This document shows positions 28,216 through 35,661 of a stretch of 41,022 nt of DNA, one piece after another (position 1 is the stretch's first letter; every line of letters starts with the position of its first letter). The notes below the pieces were generated by a model. That model made no database searches, was not told where the DNA came from, and saw nothing but the letters and a program-made list of their open reading frames with translations. The position numbers and the translations under genes were made by a program. This DNA is from Sediminibacterium sp. Its GTDB lineage: Bacteria > Bacteroidota > Bacteroidia > Chitinophagales > Chitinophagaceae. Location: positions 1 to 41,022 of the forward strand of contig JAOASM010000026.1 in assembly GCA_030158665.1 (NCBI GenBank), in the 5' to 3' direction.

Positions 28216-29121
28216 TTAACGGTTCAAAAGGCCTTTTAGGGCATCAATTCTAAATTGAATGATTGGCCAAAACTTAGCAGGGTGCAACTGGAAAAGATAT
28301 TTAAATCCAAGAAGTACTGCGGCGCCAAGTTTAATGATATACTCTGCAATTTTCATAAGGAAAGCTTTTTGAGAAATTGCTTTTGTTCTCGCTCTTTCTC
28401 CTCTTCCAATACCACTCGCTACACGGTACATATATTCTGGTGTCAATTTTTTCACTTCCACAACGTGGTACACGCAAATACTAGGATCATAATAAATTTT
28501 TTCACCAAGGGCAATGACTTTGTAAAATAATTCTTTGCCTTCTCCGCCAATTCTAAGTGTACCAACTACTCCAGGAATTGCTTCATTAAAACCACCCACT
28601 AAGTCAAATGCCGATTTTTTTAGAATCATATTGGATTCAAGTGGGTATTTGCCATTTTCAAATGGACAAGCTACAGGAGCGTAATCAAAATTACCTACTA
28701 AAGAGGAAACATAATAGCTCATCCATCTTGGTTCTTCTGGGATATATTTTGGAATGATTTTACCACCAAATCCTAATACAGTTGGGTGGCTTTGCGTATG
28801 TCGAATGATATTTTGGATATAATCTGGTGTAGCAATCGCATCATCATCCATGAAGCATAACCAATCTGCTTTTGCTAATGCTGCGCCTTTGTTTCTTGCA
28901 AAAGATGCACCTTGTTTAGTTTCCGTGGAGTAATAAAAGTGACCATCTGGATTGGCTGCACGCCATGTTTTGACAACTTCATCAGTTCCATCACTTGAAT
29001 TATTATCCACCACAATGACTTCAAAATCGTCTTTGGATGCAGTTTGATGGTACAAACTATCTAATGCAGCTCCTATGTAAGCAGCGCGATTGTAACTACA
29101 GATAACAACAGATACAAACAT
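28216..29121 (-). CDS. Glycosyltransferase family 2
   Basis: A 301-residue GT2 enzyme: FVSVVICSYNRAAYIGAALDSL, VIVVDNNSSDGT, GASFARNKGAALA, and the metal site CFMDDDAIATPDY (about residue 90). The central part has GGKIIPKYIPEEPRW, common in GT2 proteins of Bacteroidota glycan clusters. A hydrophobic C-terminal stretch (about 255-275) may associate with the membrane. I choose the ATG at 29121, which shares its A with the stop of the upstream YfhO-type gene (TAATG), so the two are translationally coupled. The frame is open back to 29193 but that start would lie inside the upstream gene. Confidence 0.9.
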   Translation of the reverse strand: MFVSVVICSYNRAAYIGAALDSLYHQTASKDDFEVIVVDNNSSDGTDEVVKTWRAANPDGHFYYSTETKQGASFARNKGAALAKADWLCFMDDDAIATPDYIQNIIRHTQSHPTVLGFGGKIIPKYIPEEPRWMSYYVSSLVGNFDYAPVACPFENGKYPLESNMILKKSAFDLVGGFNEAIPGVVGTLRIGGEGKELFYKVIALGEKIYYDPSICVYHVVEVKKLTPEYMYRVASGIGRGERARTKAISQKAFLMKIAEYIIKLGAAVLLGFKYLFQLHPAKFWPIIQFRIDALKGLLNR

Positions 29122-31616
29122 TATTGCGCTGAGTTTTGCTTTTTGATAAACTGTTGAATCGTCATTGCAATAAATGCGACTAAGGCGATCCAAAGTAAAA
29201 TAGAAGCAACTCCTGCAATTTGTTTTGCTCTTGTCACTGAAGCCGGCTTAAATTCAAATTTTATTTTATGGTCTCCAGCAGGGATGACCAATCCTCTAAG
29301 TACATAGTTGACTTTAAGGATCGGCGACTCTTGATCGTCGATATAGGCTTTCCATCCGTCACGATAATAGATCTCACTAAATACCGCTAATTGTTTGGCA
29401 TTCGTTTTAGCAGTATAAAAAATCAAATCGTTTTGGTTGTCAATCAACTGAATTTTTGCAGTGGAGTCCACTTGTAGTCCAGATAAAACATCCAATTTAT
29501 CTTGCTCGTCAATGACTGCAGTATCCTTTGGATTGAAAAAGCTAAGATGATCCATTACAGCTCTTGGTCCTTTTTTATATTGTATTCCTTTAACAAACCA
29601 TGCATTCCCCAGCGCGTCAGGATTAGGTATTGTATCCGAAGCCATATTGCCTGTGATGATGTACTTGGTGTTCATCATATTCAAAGTAGGCAAGCAGTTA
29701 GGAAATTGGTACCATTGGTTTTCAATTAAATCTTGGTAGATACTTAATTTAGCAGGATTGTATCCGCCCACTAATTTATGGTGGTAGGCCATGATCGCTC
29801 CTTCGTTAAACGCATTTTGCACACCACGTCTTAAATCAATAATCCTATAGTTGCTTGTATCTTTTAACAAAGCATTATCTAAAGCAGTTAGCGCAAATAC
29901 ATTCTCATTTTCTGTCGTTTCTACAAACTGACTTGGTTTTAGATATTGTACATTGATCTGGAATAAATCAACCAATGTCAAAAGTCCAATACCAATGATG
30001 AAAATGGTTTGCTGAATGGTTTGTTTAATGTATAAAAAGATAAGTAAGAAGGCGATGCCTATAAAAATCAATGCTCTAGTTAAGTCTGATTCGATAAACC
30101 CTTTTCGGTCTTCTGCAATGGCATTGACCATATCTCTAGCAGGTGTTTCAAATGCTGCTTTTTGATTAGGATCTTGAATCTGCATAATTTGACTCATCAA
30201 TTGTTTTTCACTTTCTGATTTAAAATCAGATGTAAAATACAGGCCTAAGATGGCCAATAAAATGAATCCAAGTGTGATCCATCCAATTTTATGCGCCTCA
30301 ATAAAACTTTTAAAATTGTTTGCTTGTAATGTCGCGTTGATACCATACATCGCTAATACACCTATCAATAAAGTGGGTATTACTAGTATCATACTTGGTG
30401 CACGGAACTTATTGTACAATGGCAAATGTTCTAAAATAAACACATTGAAAGTTTCAAAGTAAGATCCTGCTGCGAGTAAGATGGATAAAACGATTACTGC
30501 ACCTATCCACCAGCGATTTGGATTTTTATTGCTACCAAATCCAATACATGCAAAGAAGCAGATGATGATGCCAACATAAGGAGGTCCAGCGGTGAAGCCA
30601 ATTCCGCCCCAATAAAATTGCAAGAAAGATTGCAATTGCTGACCAACTTCTGGTTGCATTTGTTGCAACACTTCAATGGCCTTTGATTTTGCTGGGTCTA
30701 CTAAGTTAGGATCACTTGATGCACCATAAACATGAGGGAACATCATCACCAAAGGTTCAGATAAAAACATGCTATAGCTTAATGCATAGTCTTTATTTAA
30801 TCCTGTATTGGTAATCTTACTATCCTTTGTAGCCAAAGCACTTCCTCCTCTAATGGAAGCTTTGCCGTATTCTGCAGTGCTCATTAACATGATGGCATTG
30901 ACTGCCAATCCCATTAGGCCTGCAATTAAACTAAAGCCAATTGTTTTTAGGATATGGGTATATTCTTTTGCTTTGATCCAAATCACTAAATAATACAAGG
31001 ACATGGCCAAGACAATGATCAGACCATAATAATTAATTTGTAAGTGGTTGGCTTGAACAAACAATGCTGTTGCAATAGCGGTACAGATGGCTCCTATGTA
31101 ATATTTCTTTTGAAAGATCAATAAGATGGCGCCAATAAAGAAAGGTAAATAGGCGATCGCATGCATCTTAGTCATATGTCCTACCACAACAATGATTGGA
31201 TTGTAAGTGGCATAGCTATAGGCCAATCCGCCAATGATGCCTATTAAAGTAGAGAAGCCAAGTACTTGTGCTAAAAAATAAAAACAAAGACTAGCTAGAA
31301 AAAACAAACCCACAGGCTCTGCTAATCGCAATGTAAAAATACCATCTAATGCACCAATGGAATAGGGACTAACGGGTATTCCCGTAATTTGGAAAGTGGG
31401 CATTCCGCCAAACATACTATTGGTCCATAAAGGCGTTGTGCCATTCTGAGCCTTATAGTTTAAGGCGTCTTGCGCCATACCTTTCCATTGTGTCACGTCG
31501 GATTGTTGTAAGACTTTGCCTTCGATGGCAGGTTTACAATATACAATTGCTACAATAGCAAAAACGAATATGGCCAATAGATGGGGTAGTGCCGACTTGA
31601 AGATGGTTTTCAACAT
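29121..31616 (-). CDS. YfhO-family multi-spanning membrane protein
   Basis: An 831-residue protein with about 12-13 hydrophobic segments. It resembles the YfhO family seen in Bacteroidota and Firmicutes and the GT-C type membrane glycosyltransferases. The N-terminal region has the first-loop block KVLQQSDVTQWKGMA, where acidic residues would sit in a GT-C active site, and GGMPTFQI. A soluble periplasmic-type C-terminal domain (about 600-790) ends with YYRDGWKAYIDDQESPILKVNYVLRGLVIPAGDHKIKFEFKP, a well-conserved YfhO closing motif, and a last TM segment. In Bacillus YfhO takes part in glycosylating lipoteichoic acid; here transfer of sugar from a polyprenyl carrier is inference. First gene of a two-gene operon with the GT2 at 28216. 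Confidence 0.85.
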   Translation of the reverse strand: MLKTIFKSALPHLLAIFVFAIVAIVYCKPAIEGKVLQQSDVTQWKGMAQDALNYKAQNGTTPLWTNSMFGGMPTFQITGIPVSPYSIGALDGIFTLRLAEPVGLFFLASLCFYFLAQVLGFSTLIGIIGGLAYSYATYNPIIVVVGHMTKMHAIAYLPFFIGAILLIFQKKYYIGAICTAIATALFVQANHLQINYYGLIIVLAMSLYYLVIWIKAKEYTHILKTIGFSLIAGLMGLAVNAIMLMSTAEYGKASIRGGSALATKDSKITNTGLNKDYALSYSMFLSEPLVMMFPHVYGASSDPNLVDPAKSKAIEVLQQMQPEVGQQLQSFLQFYWGGIGFTAGPPYVGIIICFFACIGFGSNKNPNRWWIGAVIVLSILLAAGSYFETFNVFILEHLPLYNKFRAPSMILVIPTLLIGVLAMYGINATLQANNFKSFIEAHKIGWITLGFILLAILGLYFTSDFKSESEKQLMSQIMQIQDPNQKAAFETPARDMVNAIAEDRKGFIESDLTRALIFIGIAFLLIFLYIKQTIQQTIFIIGIGLLTLVDLFQINVQYLKPSQFVETTENENVFALTALDNALLKDTSNYRIIDLRRGVQNAFNEGAIMAYHHKLVGGYNPAKLSIYQDLIENQWYQFPNCLPTLNMMNTKYIITGNMASDTIPNPDALGNAWFVKGIQYKKGPRAVMDHLSFFNPKDTAVIDEQDKLDVLSGLQVDSTAKIQLIDNQNDLIFYTAKTNAKQLAVFSEIYYRDGWKAYIDDQESPILKVNYVLRGLVIPAGDHKIKFEFKPASVTRAKQIAGVASILLWIALVAFIAMTIQQFIKKQNSAQ

Positions 31617-31691
31617 AGGTTTTTATTGTAAAACAAACCTACAACTAAATAGGCTTTTTTGTACTTTTAATGACTTGTAAATATCAACATT

Positions 31692-31979
31692 ATGCAGCAC
31701 CGTTCCATCTTAGCCTTTATTTCAAAAGTAGCCATTATAGCCAACCTGGTATACCTGCTGTCGACCCTTTTCTTGTTCATTACCTGGATGAAAATCCCCC
31801 GTGATATTGCTCAATTTATAGCTGTGATGGGTTTGGAATTAGCCCCTTTTGTAAACCTTCTTTTCGCGCTCATCCTTTTTGTCCAATTCCTACAAAAAAA
31901 AGAGATTAATTTACCTCAATGGCAAACCTTTTTCAACATTGGTATGTTAGTTGTTCAAGTAGCCCTTTTATTTATATAA
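31692..31979 (+). CDS. Small three-TM membrane protein of unknown function
   Basis: A 95-residue protein with three hydrophobic segments (about 8-32, 40-67, 78-95) joined by short charged loops (KIPRD, QKKEINLPQWQ). I do not recognise a family. It ends at 31979, 8 bases before the queuosine precursor transporter start on the same strand, so the two are probably cotranscribed. It could be an accessory subunit or an unrelated passenger. Codon use looks like that of the neighbours. Confidence 0.7.
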   Translation: MQHRSILAFISKVAIIANLVYLLSTLFLFITWMKIPRDIAQFIAVMGLELAPFVNLLFALILFVQFLQKKEINLPQWQTFFNIGMLVVQVALLFI

Positions 31980-31987
31980 ACAAGCGT

Positions 31988-32773
31988 ATGATTCATCAAA
32001 TTTTAAAAAACAAGCCCACTAAATTGTTCCTGGGCATCACTGCATTTTTTGTTGCTAACGCTTTGATCGCTGAATGCATAGGGGGGAAGATCTTTTCACT
32101 AGAGTCGGTATTTGGTTTTAAGCCATTGAACTTGACTTTGTTTGGGGAATCAGGATTGGCATTCAATTTAACCTGTGGTGTTTTATTATGGCCTTTAGAA
32201 TTTGTGATTACAGATATTGTGAATGAATATTATGGCCCTAAAGCGGTCAGAAGAATCAGTTTAATAGCAGTGGCTTTAATTAGTTATGCATTCTTGATGT
32301 TTTATTTAGCGATGTCTGCAGCACCAGCTAGCTTTTGGGTAGACTCGAAAATGCAAAATGGGGTGCCAAGTATGCAGTTGGCTTTTGAAGCCATTTTTGG
32401 ACAAGGCATGTGGATTATTATTGGTAGTATCATCGCTTTCATGGTAAGTCAATTGATTGACGTTACCATCTTTCATCAGATCAAAAAACTAACAGGAGAA
32501 AAAATGATTTGGTTAAGATCTACAGGTTCAACGGTGGTTTCTCAATTGGTAGATAGTTTTGTAGTACTTATTATCGCCTTCAAAATAGGAAACGGATGGT
32601 CATGGTCTACAGTTTTAGCAGTAGGTGTGGTGAATTATATCTACAAGTTCACTATGGCAATTGTGTTGACACCATTAATTCATTTAATGAGAAATCGCAT
32701 CGAAAATTATGTTGGTGCAGAGACTGCTCGAAAAATGAAATTAGAAGCAATGGGAGAAGAAGCGGGTATTTAA
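31988..32773 (+). CDS. Queuosine precursor transporter (VUT/YhhQ family)
   Basis: A 261-residue membrane protein with six or seven hydrophobic segments. Family signatures are LEFVITDIVNEYYGPKAVRR in the first half and SQLIDVTIFHQIKKLTGE followed by WLRSTGSTVVSQLVDSFVV in the second. The family imports queuosine precursors (preQ0, preQ1 or queuine) for modification of the tRNA wobble base. I choose the ATG at 31988 over the longer frame from 31919, because the extra residues overlap the upstream gene. Its stop is directly adjacent to that of the NUDIX gene (TAATTA). No que genes lie in the window. Confidence 0.92.
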   Translation: MIHQILKNKPTKLFLGITAFFVANALIAECIGGKIFSLESVFGFKPLNLTLFGESGLAFNLTCGVLLWPLEFVITDIVNEYYGPKAVRRISLIAVALISYAFLMFYLAMSAAPASFWVDSKMQNGVPSMQLAFEAIFGQGMWIIIGSIIAFMVSQLIDVTIFHQIKKLTGEKMIWLRSTGSTVVSQLVDSFVVLIIAFKIGNGWSWSTVLAVGVVNYIYKFTMAIVLTPLIHLMRNRIENYVGAETARKMKLEAMGEEAGI

Positions 32774-33238
32774 TTATACTGCAAACTGTTCCTTCAATAA
32801 TTTTATGGCCACTTTATCGATAGGCAAGTGCATCGTCTCTTCGCCTAAGCTTTCCCATTCTACCCATCTAAATGATTCTGCAGTGCCATTGGGGTCTGCA
32901 ACTTGTTCTGGGGTGAAATCAAATGGGGCAGTGGTGGTTTTGATCACAGAGAGGTCATCGCAATGAACATAATAATAAATGGAAATAATCTGATCTGTTT
33001 TCTTAAAGGCAGACATTTGAAAAAAGTCAGTGGTATAAAAATGATCTCCCACTGTAACCGTTAATCCTGTCTCCTCCATATATTCTCTTGCTAAACATTC
33101 CCTAGTGCCTTCGCCAAATTCCAAACCACCACCTGGAAGTTTAGTAAAATATTCTCCTCTGATATATTCGTCACTTACTAACAATCTATTGGCTGCATCA
33201 ATTAAAATACCATAAACGCGAACATTGAATAAGGGCAT
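32774..33238 (-). CDS. NUDIX hydrolase
   Basis: A 154-residue NUDIX protein. The NUDIX box is GGGLEFGEGTRECLAREYMEETGL (about 36-59; GX5EX7REUXEEXGU), complete with the metal-binding RE..EE glutamates. The substrate, a nucleoside diphosphate linked to some group X, cannot be told. It is the last of three minus-strand genes (nucleoside phosphorylase, dapF, NUDIX) with gaps of 20 and 7 bases, likely one operon. Confidence 0.92.
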   Translation of the reverse strand: MPLFNVRVYGILIDAANRLLVSDEYIRGEYFTKLPGGGLEFGEGTRECLAREYMEETGLTVTVGDHFYTTDFFQMSAFKKTDQIISIYYYVHCDDLSVIKTTTAPFDFTPEQVADPNGTAESFRWVEWESLGEETMHLPIDKVAIKLLKEQFAV

Positions 33239-33245
33239 GAATCAA

Positions 33246-34025
33246 TTATTTAAGATGGATAGTTCCTTTGTATACAAATGTGCCAGGCCCTTGAAGCCAG
33301 ATATGTTTAAAATGTCCACCACCCAGGTGATTAAAACTTACGGCAAGTTTGCCACCCAAAGTTTGAATCGCAACATGGTGTTCGCCGGTTTTATTTAAAT
33401 GGGTTGTAATGGCTGCAGCAGTTACGCCGGTCCCACAACTAAATGTTTCATTTTCTACTCCTCTTTCATATGTGCGCACAAATAAATGGTCTTTTTGAAA
33501 TTCAATGAAATTGACATTGATACCTTCTTTATTAAATCGATCATTGTAACGAATGGCTTTGCCTTCTTTCACTACATTATAATTTTCTACCCCCTCAACT
33601 AGCTTAACATAGTGTGGTGAACCGGTGTTGGTTACAAAAAAATGTTCGCCTGTTTCAACTTCATTCACGTCAATCATTTTCAAGTGCACCCATCCATTTT
33701 GGTGAATGATCGCTTCGTGCGGGCCATCAATGGCGATGAATGAATAGGTGTCTTTTACAATACCATTGTCATGCGCAAATTGCACTAGACATCTTCCGCC
33801 ATTTCCACACATTGTTCCTTCAGTTCCATCCGCATTGAAATAGGTCATGGAGAAATCATATCCAGTTGCTGTACCTAATAGCATCAATCCATCTCCACCT
33901 AAACCAAATCTTCTATCGCATAAAAAAGCAATTTGTTGATTGGACAAAGAAATACTTCCATCTCTATTATCGATGATCACAAAGTCGTTTCCTGTGCCTT
34001 GGTATTTTGAAAATTGAATATCCAT
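33246..34025 (-). CDS. dapF: Diaminopimelate epimerase
   Basis: A 259-residue cofactor-independent epimerase converting LL- to meso-diaminopimelate for lysine and peptidoglycan. The two catalytic cysteines lie in TMCGNGGRC and FSCGTGVTAAA. FSKYQGTGNDFVIID at the N-terminus and GLGGDGLML are family blocks. It is slightly shorter than the E. coli protein (274), as usual in Bacteroidota. It sits 20 bases after the nucleoside phosphorylase gene and 7 bases before the NUDIX gene. Confidence 0.97.
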   Translation of the reverse strand: MDIQFSKYQGTGNDFVIIDNRDGSISLSNQQIAFLCDRRFGLGGDGLMLLGTATGYDFSMTYFNADGTEGTMCGNGGRCLVQFAHDNGIVKDTYSFIAIDGPHEAIIHQNGWVHLKMIDVNEVETGEHFFVTNTGSPHYVKLVEGVENYNVVKEGKAIRYNDRFNKEGINVNFIEFQKDHLFVRTYERGVENETFSCGTGVTAAAITTHLNKTGEHHVAIQTLGGKLAVSFNHLGGGHFKHIWLQGPGTFVYKGTIHLK

Positions 34026-34045
34026 TTGGTATTAATTTAAAATGT

Positions 34046-34924
34046 TTAAATGCCAGCAATTATGCCCAAACTTTTTTGAATCATGTGATCGACAGCTTTC
34101 GCGCCGTCCTTACTAAATTCTTTCTTCACTCTATTGGCCACAATGACATTGATACTTAAACATTGGTGTCCCAATAAATTACACAAGCCATAGATAGCAC
34201 TTGTTTCCATTTCGAAGTTAGCAATATGATGGTTTCCAAAACGAAAACTAGTCATTTGATCCACCAAATTCGGCATCTTTAAAGGCAATCTTAAAATCCT
34301 TCCCTGAGGTCCGTAAAAACCTGGGCAGGTAACCGTAATGCCATGGCTATAACCTTCTGTAAAATGCTTTAACAATCCTGCGCTCGCACTAGAGATATAA
34401 GGTTTAATATGATGTGAATGTATATTCGTATGTTGTTCAAAAGCAGCTAAAATAGCCAACTCTTCATCATTGTTATTCGGCTGGTAAAAATGCAATAAGT
34501 TATCAACTCCTAAACCATGGGTGCCTGCAACTAGTTGGTCTACACCAACCTCGCCTTGCAATGAGCCGCAAGTGCCCAATCGAATCACGGACACCGATTT
34601 TTTAGTCTCTTTGATACATCTTGTTTCAAAGTCGATATTCACAAGAGCATCCACTTCGTTTAGGGCGATATCAATATTGTCTGGCCCAATCCCTGTACTC
34701 ATCACTGAAATAAGTTTTCCGCCAATATATCCGGTATGGGTAATGAATTCTCGATGGGCAGATTTGTGTTCAACACGGTCAAAGTACTTACTGACATGGG
34801 CAACTCGCTCGGGATCGCCCACGGTAATGATGGTATCGGCAATCTCGTCCGGGCGAAGGTCTAAATGATATACGGCCCCTCTTGGGTTAATAATCAATTC
34901 TGAAGCGCCAATTGGCTGTTGCAT
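34046..34924 (-). CDS. Nucleoside phosphorylase (PNP/UDP family, uridine phosphorylase-like)
   Basis: A 292-residue enzyme of the purine/uridine phosphorylase-1 family, which cleaves nucleosides with phosphate. Motifs include ITVGDPERVAHVSKYFD (phosphate site), VMSTGIGPDNIDIALNEVDALVNID, VIRLGTCGSLQ and NFEMETSAIYGL near the C-terminus (ribose/base site). The GIGPDNIDI..NE.DALVNID block is shared with animal uridine phosphorylases as I remember them, so uridine is a likely substrate, but purine specificity is not excluded. First gene of the run with dapF and NUDIX. Confidence 0.9.
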   Translation of the reverse strand: MQQPIGASELIINPRGAVYHLDLRPDEIADTIITVGDPERVAHVSKYFDRVEHKSAHREFITHTGYIGGKLISVMSTGIGPDNIDIALNEVDALVNIDFETRCIKETKKSVSVIRLGTCGSLQGEVGVDQLVAGTHGLGVDNLLHFYQPNNNDEELAILAAFEQHTNIHSHHIKPYISSASAGLLKHFTEGYSHGITVTCPGFYGPQGRILRLPLKMPNLVDQMTSFRFGNHHIANFEMETSAIYGLCNLLGHQCLSINVIVANRVKKEFSKDGAKAVDHMIQKSLGIIAGI

Positions 34925-34975
34925 AAGGATGTTTTAGGCTACAAATGTCGTTTAATTCGAATTAGTGGTAAAATT

Positions 34976-35007
34976 CTTTTATAATTAACTTCTTTGCGTT
35001 ATTTTCG
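34976..35007 (+). promoter_or_regulatory. Promoter of tRNA-Cys
   Basis: The -7 box is TATTTTCG (35000-35007), with a T-rich -33 position (CTTTT, 34976-34980) 19 bases upstream. The same TATTTTCGC box and the same 19-base spacing occur before tRNA-Gly near 40790. Both differ from the protein-gene boxes in having TTCG in place of TTTG. Confidence 0.55.
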
Positions 35008-35021
35008 CGTTCCTAAAAAAG

Positions 35022-35092
35022 GGTCCTGTGGCCGAGTGGCTAGGCAGAGCTCTGCAAAAGCTTCTACAGCGGTTCGAATCCGCTCGGGACCT
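35022..35092 (+). tRNA. tRNA-Cys (GCA)
   Basis: The acceptor arms GGTCCTG (35022-35028) and CGGGACC (35085-35091) pair with one G-U, discriminator T at 35092. The anticodon loop CTGCAAA has anticodon GCA at 35054-35056, closed by GAGCT/AGCTT. The T arm GCGG-TTCGAAT-CCGC is intact. CCA is not encoded. A terminator follows 8 bases on. Confidence 0.93.
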
Positions 35093-35100
35093 CGATACAA

Positions 35101-35129
35101 AGCCTCTCACGAAAGTGAGAGGCTTTTTT
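35101..35129 (+). terminator. Terminator after tRNA-Cys
   Basis: AGCCTCTCAC (35101-35110) and GTGAGAGGCT (35115-35124) form a perfect 10-bp stem closed by a GAAA tetraloop, followed by a run of T (35124-35129). Confidence 0.92.
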
Positions 35130-35139
35130 GTTTCAAGGC

Positions 35140-35460
35140 AGCGTCACAAGCTCGCTTGTGTAAGATGACGAGAAGCAAAAAAGCAAACAGTCCCGCTAAT
35201 CGGGACTGTTGAAAGGCTTTGGGTAAAGTGAGATTGCCGAGCAGGAAGGCAGCGAATTCAATGAGCTGCCAATCCGAACTAAAAGAGCGCAGCGATTTGT
35301 TGAAAGGCTTTGGGTAAAGTGAGATTGCCGAGCAGGAAGGCAGCGAATTCAATGAGCTGCCAATCCAAAGCGATATGTTGAAAGGCTTTGGGTTTACTGA
35401 GACGAGAGCGGAAGGCAATGCATCGCATTGAATATCCGCACTTGGCTTTGGGTTTCTTAT
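35140..35460. repeat. Palindrome-rich tandem repeat island
   Basis: This 364-base gap between tRNA-Cys and the next gene carries no convincing gene. Two copies of an identical 69-base unit lie at 35207-35275 and 35298-35366 (period 91). A third, diverged copy starts at 35376 with the same 18 bases (through 35393), and a fourth short echo (GGCTTTGGGT) is at 35444-35453. Each unit contains an inverted repeat: GGCAGC/GCTGCC (35248-35253/35265-35270 and again 91 bases on), and in copy three GCGGA/TCCGC (35408-35412/35435-35439) enclosing CAATGC/GCATTG (35416-35421/35425-35430). Before the first unit come a 10-bp perfect hairpin (AACAGTCCCG/CGGGACTGTT, 35186-35210) and CACAAGC/GCTTGTG (35145-35160). 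The region looks more GC-rich than its surroundings. It resembles REP/MITE-like intergenic DNA. Confidence 0.8.
35207..35366. repeat. Direct repeat pair, 69 bases, 91-base period
   Basis: Copy one (35207-35275) and copy two (35298-35366) are identical base for base as I read them, beginning TGTTGAAAGGCTTTGGG and ending GAGCTGCCAATCC. The spacer after copy one is 22 bases and that after copy two is 9 bases; both end in AGCGAT plus one base, so the second spacer looks like the first with an internal deletion. Confidence 0.85.
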
Positions 35461-35627
35461 GTCTTCATAATATAGATATAATAGTAAAAGCAGGCTAGTA
35501 TTTCAATAAAAACAAACAATCCATAAAAAAGAAAAAATATGACTGTAAACTTTTTTTTATTTTTTACAAAAGGGAAGATTGCGAAAAAGGGGATTGCTAA
35601 TAGAAAGTAACCATATAATGTTGCCAT
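35457..35627 (-). CDS. Small hydrophobic protein (56 residues), unknown function
   Basis: A short reading frame from ATG 35627 to TAA 35457. The product starts MATLYGYFLLAIPFFAIFPF, has a short basic linker (VKNKKK), then a second hydrophobic segment rich in F, Y and I, and ends YIMKT. Two membrane helices with a cytoplasmic KNKKK loop are predicted. It lies 34 bases after the lipoprotein gene at 35662-36429 on the same strand and is preceded by an A-rich stretch typical of translation starts here. The paralogous lipoprotein at 37021 is also followed by a small hydrophobic protein (37772), which supports this being a real gene. Confidence 0.6.
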   Translation of the reverse strand: MATLYGYFLLAIPFFAIFPFVKNKKKFTVIFFLFYGLFVFIEILACFYYYIYIMKT

Positions 35628-35661
35628 GATTTTATTTATTTAAATTTAATCATTTTTTATG

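Noticed and set aside
21946..31616. The glycan island as a recently transferred genomic island
   Set aside because: No integrase, tRNA edge, flanking repeats or obvious base-composition change; it may vary among strains but there is no direct sign of mobility.
35186..35210. Second terminator for tRNA-Cys
   Set aside because: The 10-bp hairpin has no T run after it on the plus strand; on the minus strand it is followed by a T-rich stretch, but the nearest minus-strand gene ends about 250 bases away. I treat it as part of the repeat island.
34994..35212. Plus-strand open frame running through tRNA-Cys and its terminator
   Set aside because: It overlaps a clear tRNA gene and a perfect terminator hairpin; chance frame.
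35107..35418. A minus-strand open frame of 103 codons across the repeat island
   Set aside because: It is a translation of the tandem repeats (the same peptide stretch occurs twice) and it runs through the tRNA-Cys terminator; no start context or protein-like composition.
35207..35460. Possible CRISPR array
   Set aside because: Only two full repeats of 69 bases, unequal spacers of 22 and 9 bases that are related to each other, and no cas genes nearby.
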